Assembly (NCBI GenBank): GCA_020747045.1
Contig: JAGTJN010000014.1
Location: 1 to 64,000, forward strand
DNA length: 64,000 nt
Reading direction: 5' to 3'
From: Phaeosphaeria sp. MPI-PUGE-AT-0046c
Lineage: Eukaryota; Ascomycota; Dothideomycetes; Pleosporales; Phaeosphaeriaceae
Under the pieces are notes generated by a model. It was given only the letters and a program-made list of their open reading frames with translations, did not search any database and was not told the origin of the DNA. The translations under genes and the position numbers were made by a program. Positions 57,745-64,000 of this stretch are shown one piece after another. How positions within the stretch are numbered: position 1 is the stretch's first letter; each line of letters opens with the position of its first letter.

Positions 57745-57863
57745 ACATACGACCATAGGACGTTGAAAACAAGGCTTCCCGTTCGCTCAGCCCTATTTAA
57801 GCAACGTACCGGTGGACTAGTAGTTGAGTGGGTGACCATCAGCGAATCCCCGCTGTTGTATGT
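57745..57863 (+). rRNA. 5S ribosomal RNA gene
   Basis: 119 bases, beginning ACATACGACCATAGGACG and ending GCTGTTGTATGT. The two ends pair as helix I (ACATACGAC with GTTGTATGT), and ACGTTG pairs with CAACGT as helix II/III-type stem. Internal landmarks of fungal 5S are present: GCTTCCCG, GCTCAGCC, TTAAGCAACGTACCGG, AGTAGTTG and GTGGGTGACCATCAGCGAATCCC. A run of eight T (57863-57870) gives a Pol III terminator. Several positions are T where most fungal 5S genes have C (for example CCCGTTCG instead of CCCGTCCG), so mild RIP or a divergent paralogue is possible. Confidence 0.87.
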
Positions 57864-57870
57864 TTTTTTT
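57863..57870 (+). terminator. Oligo-T RNA polymerase III terminator of the 5S gene
   Basis: Eight consecutive T residues directly at the 3' end of the 5S sequence. Confidence 0.8.
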
Positions 57871-59553
57871 GGCAGTTTTTCGCCAGTCGAGCAGGCCAAA
57901 CTTCGCGCCAAATTCTATCGGCGCTCGTTCTCAATGTTTCCAATACCAAGGAATGTAGCAACATATGTCGCCACATTCCTTGGCATGAATTATGCTGACA
58001 CACCCGGACCACTGCCCTCAACTCGTCACGAAGCTCGGGTTTAGGGTGCATACTGCTGGATAGTTGAATTATTTGTTGCTGGCGATAAGGCCCATACTGT
58101 AAACTCGTCCTGAAGGATGTTCAATTGCCTCGCGTTTTACTAGTTTAACTTTGCATATTCAGTGGCGAAACGGCTATACAGCCTTCGATATGCGGAGAGC
58201 TCCCACGAGCTCATCAATGGTGAAGACACGATGTCCCTTAGCGGAAGAGAGACGGTCAGAATTTTTTGAACTGAATCCGAAGTCACAATGAAGTTTTCCA
58301 TATTGAATTGTGTGGCACTGGGGATCAGTGGTGCGACCGTCCCAGCTGGGTCTAATCGCCAATCTGCACCCCAGCAGCCTTGCGCTTGGTCCACCCTCCG
58401 CCCCACGATGCGAGCCAGACACTCCTGCGGGTGAACGCTTCTGTGGACGCTGTTCCAGATCATCTGCAGCCAAGGCAGCTCACGACACTGCGCTCAAACT
58501 TGCGTCCATGTGGGTGCTGCTGGGATGCTGCTTTGAACTCCCTATGGCTCTATACGTATATTTCTTCTGCTTAGCCTGGCCCGGCTCTTGGAGCGTCTAG
58601 CTCATTGAGCAATGTCTTGAGATCGACTGGAGACGTGCACATGTGTAAGCGGGTGGTATTTCATGATTATGTGATGAACTGCAGGGGGGTTCTGTATGAC
58701 ATGGGTGGGCGATTGTGGGGTGGCGTGGATGGGTCTTCATGTGATTGTGGCGCATCGCAAGTCAGGTACATAGTCGCTTAGCGTGCCTTGCAGCTGCAAG
58801 GTTGCCAATTTGGGGATTCAGAAGTGCATGTTGCTACCGGCGACGTCGTTGCGGTGAAGGAAATTGTACATCCGCCCTTGAGAGCCAGTATCAGGAGCGA
58901 CGTTCACGTGTACGAGGTGTCTGTTACGGGAGGCTCTTGACAACCGGTTGCCGTCGCGAGCGTAGCAATGCTTTCAAGCGCGTTCCGACGCGTCTGCTTT
59001 TGCTTGGCTGCAAATGCATTCTGCTTTGCAGCCACCACCTATCTGACCGTCCTGGCTGGGACATTCTGCTGGTGATGGATGGCTGTCAACACAACAGGTT
59101 GCATCAGGAATCGATGTGTGGAAAGAAATGCAGGCGTTGCGCGTGCAAAGCGGCAGTGACGCAGACGCAGGGTCCGAGCTCTGCTGATTAGCTTCTTTTA
59201 TAAGCCTGCCGTCGTTCGGCGTCGAGTTGCCTCGAGCTCGAGATTCGCTGGCAGAATTCTTCAACCATGAATCACGAACTTATCTAGTCGGCCCTGAGAC
59301 CTCCCGCCAGACGCAATCCACGCCGATTGCAGCTTGACCTCCGCTGCGTCCGACGGTCACCCACACGGCAGCTCGACCTCCGCTGCGTCCGACGGTTACC
59401 CACACGGCAGCTGCGGAAGCAGCTCCAAGACACTCTCCGGCCCAATAGTCTGAGGACCCCCATGGTGGAGAAGGCCGCCAATCATCAAGAGCGTCCATCT
59501 GTGCTCTTGCATGTGGCTCCCTCTGCGTCGTGTCTCAGAAGCGGCCGAGAGTG
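57871..59553. other. Intergenic, with a two-copy tandem repeat near the end
   Basis: 1.7 kb, no recognised gene. Minus-strand frames around 58140-58473 and plus-strand frame 58745-59191 are not called; they show no domain or splice support. The 39-base tandem repeat at 59331-59408 lies here. Confidence 0.4.
59331..59408 (+). repeat. 39-base tandem repeat, two copies
   Basis: The unit starts GCAGCTYGACCTCCGCTGCG and ends CACACG; it occurs at 59331-59369 and 59370-59408, differing at only two bases. The next six bases restart the unit. It lies about 150 bases upstream of the retropepsin-like gene's ATG. A third partial copy is not obvious. Confidence 0.85.
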
Positions 59554-60565
59554 ATGCTCACTGACACCCCTACTAGGCGGGGCCCGGTTCGCTCCGACTC
59601 CTCACCCTCGCACAGCTCTACCCCGTCCATCGACTCCGTCAAGTGCACCAGGCACGCCATACGCCCTGAGCAGCCAAACCCCACCGATGCCGACAATGGT
59701 TCATCCCGTCGCTGGAAACAACCCTTCCGCGCGCTCGCACGTGGGTGTAGGACTGTGTTACCAAACCTACGCACCATCCTTACCAAGCGCCGAACACCTG
59801 CATTGCAAACACAACAACCTGCCGCACCGACACAGGCGATAAGCCCAGATCCTCTTCTCACCTCTTTGACATCCACAATTACCCCGCTCCAACCCCCGAA
59901 TGCCTCGTGCGCCATAAGTCCCTCTGCCACACGTACAACGAACGCCCCGAGACCGCCAAAGCCCAATCCCACATCACGCGTGAGCACCTCGTCTATCCTA
60001 GATCCTTCAAATCGAAACAAGAGCATATTTTTGGCCGAGGCGCCAATCCAGCTGTACTATTCACCCGGACACCCACAACCTGGCATAAAATGGGGTACCG
60101 TCTTGTACGACAGCGGGTGCGACTACGATATCATATCTACTGGCCACTTGGCAGAGTGTAGCAAGCCCGCAGCGGATGTCCAGAAAAGGACATTTGCAAT
60201 GTCCATCACAGGCGAACCTTTCGACTATTTGTACAAGGTTCACATCCGGTGGAAAGATGAAAACTTCACAAATCTGAAATGGCTCGAAACGGAATGTCTG
60301 GTCGTCGAGGCCGAATTTTTTGACATTATTATCGGACGGAAAACCATGGAAAGATTGCAGCTATACGTGCGCAATCCAAAATTGATTGGCCCATTGCTTA
60401 CTCCCTTGCCACCTGTTGATGGTAAGTGACCATTACTCACCGACAACCAATGTACTGATGTTTGTATAAGATTCTCCCGCAGCGAAGGCTGCGCGCGCCC
60501 AAGCAGCGAGGATCAAGCGAGAGCAGGAGCTTCAGTCTCAGAACGAAGAGGAATCAAGGCGTTAA
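59554..60565 (+). CDS. Retropepsin-like (Asp-protease fold) protein
   Basis: Model: 59554-60421, 60471-60565; one 49-base intron; 320 residues. The first ~160 residues are Pro/Thr/Ser-rich and disordered. The C-terminal domain has the retroviral-protease-like catalytic block KWGTVLYDSGCDYDIIS (Asp186-Ser187-Gly188), later a hydrophobic LKWLETECLVVEAEFFDIIIGRKTME block, which corresponds to the second conserved strand (xDIIxGxxxxE) of gag-type aspartic proteases. The start is the first ATG in the frame; the codons before it are open but lack one. Downstream, a GTATGT...ACAG intron follows the stop, probably in the 3' UTR. It looks like a domesticated or cellular member; no integrase or reverse transcriptase lies nearby. 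Confidence 0.7.
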
Positions 60566-61276
60566 TAGGTATGTTCGGTAATGTGCAGTAGATGGGAACA
60601 TGGTCTAACACTTGGCGTCAAACACAGACTCCTCGTTGAAACCTTCCGATGGATGATGTTTACTCATCTGCCATTGATGCTGTATCAGTCCCCATCACAC
60701 CACGATGTGATCATCCACCGTCTCCTGGGTACTACCGAGCCCTGTGCGAGCAATCACGACCCTCTACGATCAATGCACGCAACGCCCATCATTCGTCATT
60801 CAATCTATTCGCTATCTATACCTACGCCGCGAGCTTCAAAAGTGGCATATGAGCATAGTATGCATGTGCACGGCGTTCCTCTCAGGTTGAAACGAATCTC
60901 CTATATCCTTTTTCATATTACATTTGGCCCTGATATCTTTCGATTCTACTACAACTTTGGCTTTGATTAGGCGCAGCATCTGCTTTGGCGGAGTGCTTTA
61001 CAACATCTTCTCTTCTTGGTCGACTGATCCCCATACTTATCGTGTCTGTTCTCCTTCTTGAAGGACCATTAGAGACTATATTCATTGAGCGAAACTTTAC
61101 AAATACTTTAAAGAATTAGTGTATAAAACCTGCTGCTGAGCCAAAAGCACACCCACACACCAGCGCCGCGGATGCACCGGTGATGCAATCAATATGCTAC
61201 GATAACACGCCAGTCTAGACCGCCGTTCACAATGATAATTCAAGTGTAGCTAGTCACGACCCCAATATTGAATTGC
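60566..61276. other. Spacer between retropepsin-like and DUF6594 genes
   Basis: 711 bases; possible 3' UTR intron in its left part, otherwise no gene recognised. An open frame at 60581-60970 has no domain and overlaps another, so it is not called. Confidence 0.4.
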
Positions 61277-62286
61277 TTAGAAGTTATCAACCCCCAGAAG
61301 TTGAAGAAGTCTTGTCCGTGCCAATAAAAACGACCTGCACGGCCGCAAACCTGCACTCGTAAGCTTTATCAGCGAAATCAGAGTATACACGTACGCAGCC
61401 GAGATGGCAAAAATCTCCGCGCGCTTCGCGTTCGCAAGGCCCATCAAACAAACCGAGATGAACAGATTAAAAGCCGCAATCGTCGCGAGCCGCGCAGGCA
61501 TCGAGTTGACGTAGTACAGCACCACAATCGACGCGATGGGAATCATCGACGCGAGCAAGCTGGTAAAGCCATATGTCGCGCGATAAACCAAACTGTCCTC
61601 CACGCCCACCAGCCCATGCACAGGCGAAGGCTTGACGAAGCGCGCAAAGCACCGCGTGAACAGCCTGCCCACGACTTTTTTCGCAGCCCACGTCGACAGC
61701 GCGTCCTTGTGCGCGCGCACTTTGAGCGCTACGAGATCAGGCGCATGCGATTCCCGGTCCAGCATTGAGCCCCAGGTCCCTGCGTCGCGGCCCAGGAGCG
61801 CATTGGGCCCCATGGAGTCGGTCTCGAGGTAGTTCTGGAGGTAGTGGAGCTCTGAGGGATTTGGGGCAGGCAGCTTGAGAATCATGGATTGTTGGATCAA
61901 GGCGTGGTCTGCGGCGGGTGTGAGCGGTTCTGGATGGTTCGGCGCATCGACGACGCTGTGCCATACTCACTGTAGTCGCTCAGTACCTGGCGGATTTTGA
62001 GGACGAGGTCGAGTTGCTTTGTGTCGCCGTCGCTGGCTGAGTGCTCGAGGCGATACCATGTCTTTGCATAGAGCGCTTTTTTCCCATGTGGGTTTGTGTC
62101 GTCGCGCGCTTGGAGGAGTCGAAGTTTCGACTCGAGATCGATGAGCTGGCCTTGGAAATAGAGTATGTTTTGTGATCCCAGGCCTCCAAAGCGACGGTAC
62201 ATGGACAGTTCGGGCTGGATCTCGATGCGTGCAGCAAGCTTGGGATAGCCGATGGTGATGTTGGCAAGGGGATCGGCCGATGTCAT
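61277..62286 (-). CDS. DUF6594 membrane protein
   Basis: Model: complement(61277-61908, 61971-62286); 315 residues, one 62-base intron with a GTGAGT donor. The N-terminal half has the family hallmark IGYPKLAARIEIQPELSMYRRFGGLGSQNILYFQGQLIDLE, then a helical charged region. Three membrane helices close the protein: TSLLASMIPIASIVVLYYV, ATIAAFNLFISVCLMGL and EIFAISAAYVYTLISLI. This is the standard DUF6594 layout (soluble coiled part plus three C-terminal membrane helices). Family function is not known; members are numerous in Dothideomycetes, Sordariomycetes and Eurotiomycetes. The ATG at 62284-62286 is the only in-frame ATG upstream of the hallmark. Confidence 0.85.
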
Positions 62287-63671
62287 GGCTGCAAGGCTTC
62301 GTAGACCCAAACTTTGTGTAGCTTCACATGATTTTAAAGGCTGTGTGAAGCATATTTATCGTGTCGTTAGAATCTGTATATGCAGCTGGCTTCACCGGCA
62401 CTGCCACGTACGATGCCAGTGTTCCATTGTGAGTGGTTGGCAATCTAATGTTTGCATCAGGCTGCGTCGAGCCTTCAGGTGCAGGTTGTCGCCTTCTTTG
62501 CCTTGGTGCCAACGTGCAGAACAGTGTTGATGAACATTAGCCTTTGGTGTGCTCGCAAAGCGGGCGGCGAATGGCGAGCGGCTCATTGTATAGACCTAGG
62601 TTCATGATCTCATGCACGGGATGTGCAGGTGATCGACACCTCATGTCTCTCTTCACGCCCACACATGCGAAATACTGAACGCAGGGTTCTGTCCGTCGAA
62701 ATCCTACTCTTTCCAAAATCAATGCTTGATGATGATGATGATGACGATGATGATGATGCATCCAAATCTTTCAAGGCTGCGTGAAGAACATGATGAGAAA
62801 GGGTGAATGTAGCGCCACGCGCACTCGAGGTGCAGCATGCCAACGCCACAATTCCATCATCCACGTGGTGACGACTTTTTACTAGACGTCCAATACACTG
62901 GTGTTTCGCGCATTGATGGTGCTTCCTTTTTCTGCTCTGTGATGGCCACGGGCGTCCGGACGCAAAGGATAGATCCTGCACAACTTCCAGGCTGAAACTT
63001 GCGTCTGGGGCAATATCCTTCGTGTACACGCCTTTTACATTGATGATGAGTGCTTGCGAGAGTGAGAAATGTGGTGTTGTCTATATGAGAGAACCGCTGA
63101 TGCGACTATCATGCAAGCCACAATGTCCACACAACGTCATTGGGCGGGTTGAATTATGGCTGCATCTCCGGTGAAGGACCAAGCCAGATTGTATAGCTAG
63201 CTGTAGTTGGCTAGTGGGGCCCATTCCACTGTTGGCGCAGTTGAAAGCAGCCAATGAGCTTGCTCAAGCCCCATGCAAGGCTGAAATGTGCGCTGCATAT
63301 CGAGCCCTCAACGATTGAATTATTGAATCAGGCCGAGGTGCTCAGCCAGCTGTTCACGAATTTAAGACTTGATGAGGAGTCTTTCTCGAGCGTTCAACAT
63401 CGTTTCCAGCCTTGTTTGATGTTCTCTGCTTCGACATGTTCCGTCCAGTCTAGGAAGCAAGAGGCTCATGCTCATAATCCGGGTCGCCACGGAGTACCAA
63501 ATTCGGCTCCGCAGACTTCCTGCTGCTAGTGCCAAGCGATTCCGTGCTCAGCTTGATGTTCTGGCGCGCGTCCTCCACGTCCTTTTCAACTATTATGCTC
63601 CACTTGACATCTATGTTCCGTCTCCCAATATAGCAGCGCATCGTGTTCGCTGCTTATGACCTCCTTGCGCT
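62287..63671. other. Intergenic, with an ATG-type microsatellite
   Basis: 1.4 kb without a recognised gene. A (GAT/ATG) trinucleotide run lies at about 62728-62760; read on the minus strand it gives a poly-Ser-like frame, not evidence of coding. Confidence 0.5.
62728..62760. repeat. GAT trinucleotide microsatellite
   Basis: About eleven consecutive GAT-type triplets with one GAC interruption. Confidence 0.85.
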
Positions 63672-64000
63672 ATGGGATGTTTTTCGTCCCGGCCACGCCA
63701 ACCCGATAAGACCGTGCGTTCCACTGTCTGCGGTTCACCTTTCAAGTATTGCGCGCTGACGCCTATCAATTTGCAGAACGTCCCTCGAAATCCAGCCGAC
63801 GTAAAAGTACGTGGCCGACACATCAATACTACCGGAGGCGAGCATGCAGCAGTGCTGTCCTATGATGCTGCGTGCTCTGTAAACTATATTAGCAGCGGGC
63901 TCGTTACAAATTTCCTCGGCGAAGAAATACATCCACTCGTCGAAGAAAAGGACTTGAAACAAGCGCAGTCGCTTTCTCCCGAAGCGGTCAAGGGGTTCGT
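63672..64000 (+). CDS. Retropepsin-like protein, N-terminal part (cut by window end)
   Basis: Open from the ATG at 63672 to the window end, at least 109 residues. It starts MGCFSSRPRQ: Gly2 with Ser6 fits an N-myristoylation site and Cys3 a palmitoylation site, so membrane att­achment is plausible. Residues about 43-80 (VKVRGRH ... GGEHAAVLSYDAACSVNYISSGLVTNFLG) match the first half of a retropepsin-like domain, corresponding to LYDSGCDYDIIS of the gene at 59554. The catalytic D-S/T-G reads Asp65-Ala66-Ala67, so proteolytic activity is doubtful. A potential short intron (31 bases) would be too small; continuous reading keeps frame throughout. Confidence 0.6.
   Translation, partial: MGCFSSRPRQPDKTVRSTVCGSPFKYCALTPINLQNVPRNPADVKVRGRHINTTGGEHAAVLSYDAACSVNYISSGLVTNFLGEEIHPLVEEKDLKQAQSLSPEAVKGF

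Noticed and set aside
57763..58044. Open frame of 93 codons with VVEWVTISES
   Set aside because: It overlaps the 5S rRNA gene; the apparent protein motif is a translation of 5S sequence.
58745..59191. Cys-rich plus-strand frame of 148 codons
   Set aside because: No signal peptide, no ordered Cys spacing, no splice partner; not convincing as a secreted protein.
62610..63029. Minus-strand frame with a poly-Ser run
   Set aside because: The run comes from the GAT microsatellite; nothing else supports coding.
1..64000. CRISPR arrays, bacterial operons or phage genes
   Set aside because: Spliced eukaryotic genes throughout; no spaced identical repeats.

Overview
The window is nuclear DNA of a filamentous ascomycete (Pezizomycotina). 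Genes are split by short introns of about 45-60 bases with CTAAC/CTGAC-type branch sites. The families present include HET, DUF6536, DUF6594, UstYa/DUF3328 and retropepsin-like proteins. Dothideomycetes is my best guess from the overall gene mix, but the sequence alone does not prove it. All multi-exon models were built by hand; the exon coordinates are in the entries and the phases were checked arithmetically.

Left part (1-28,000), a sparse accessory-type region. It holds the 3' end of a small zinc-finger gene, one exon of a membrane protein, a three-exon DUF6536 membrane protein (2060-4330), a berberine-bridge-type FAD oxidase (4987-6497), a short-chain dehydrogenase (8441-9358) and a secreted purple acid phosphatase (9629-11292). 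These are followed by a HAK/KUP potassium transporter (12554-15089), a secreted calcineurin-like phosphoesterase (16012-17385), a TMA23-like G-patch protein (19286-20468) and a tRNA-His guanylyltransferase with a very long insert (20720-23609). Decayed genes lie between them: a phosphatase C-terminus, a possible flavodoxin-fold fragment, a UstYa-family gene with nonsense changes and frameshifts, and a HET-domain gene. Some of the nonsense changes fit repeat-induced point mutation (RIP).

Middle part (28,000-52,000), dense and mostly housekeeping. It contains an SRPK-like kinase, UTP11, a 17-beta-HSD10-like dehydrogenase, a zinc-finger-like hypothetical protein, CMC1, TAF9 and a fibronectin-III/coiled-coil protein. 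It continues with phosphatidate phosphatase (lipin/PAH1), ferroportin, a mitochondrial AAA-type ATPase, a 76-residue small protein and a 1202-residue zinc-finger protein. The biochemical roles are unrelated: ribosome biogenesis, transcription initiation, lipid synthesis, iron export and mitochondrial assembly. No operon-like logic is expected or seen.

Right part (52,000-64,000), AT-rich accessory region. An intact HET gene is flanked by two direct copies of a degenerate repeat of about 390-400 bases whose first ~50 bases are 5S rRNA-like. A bacterial-looking glyoxalase-fold gene and a near-canonical 5S rRNA gene follow. Two retropepsin-like genes, one cut by the window end, enclose a DUF6594 membrane protein. 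The 5S-headed repeat, the retropepsin-like pair and the enlarged THG1 are the observations most worth following.
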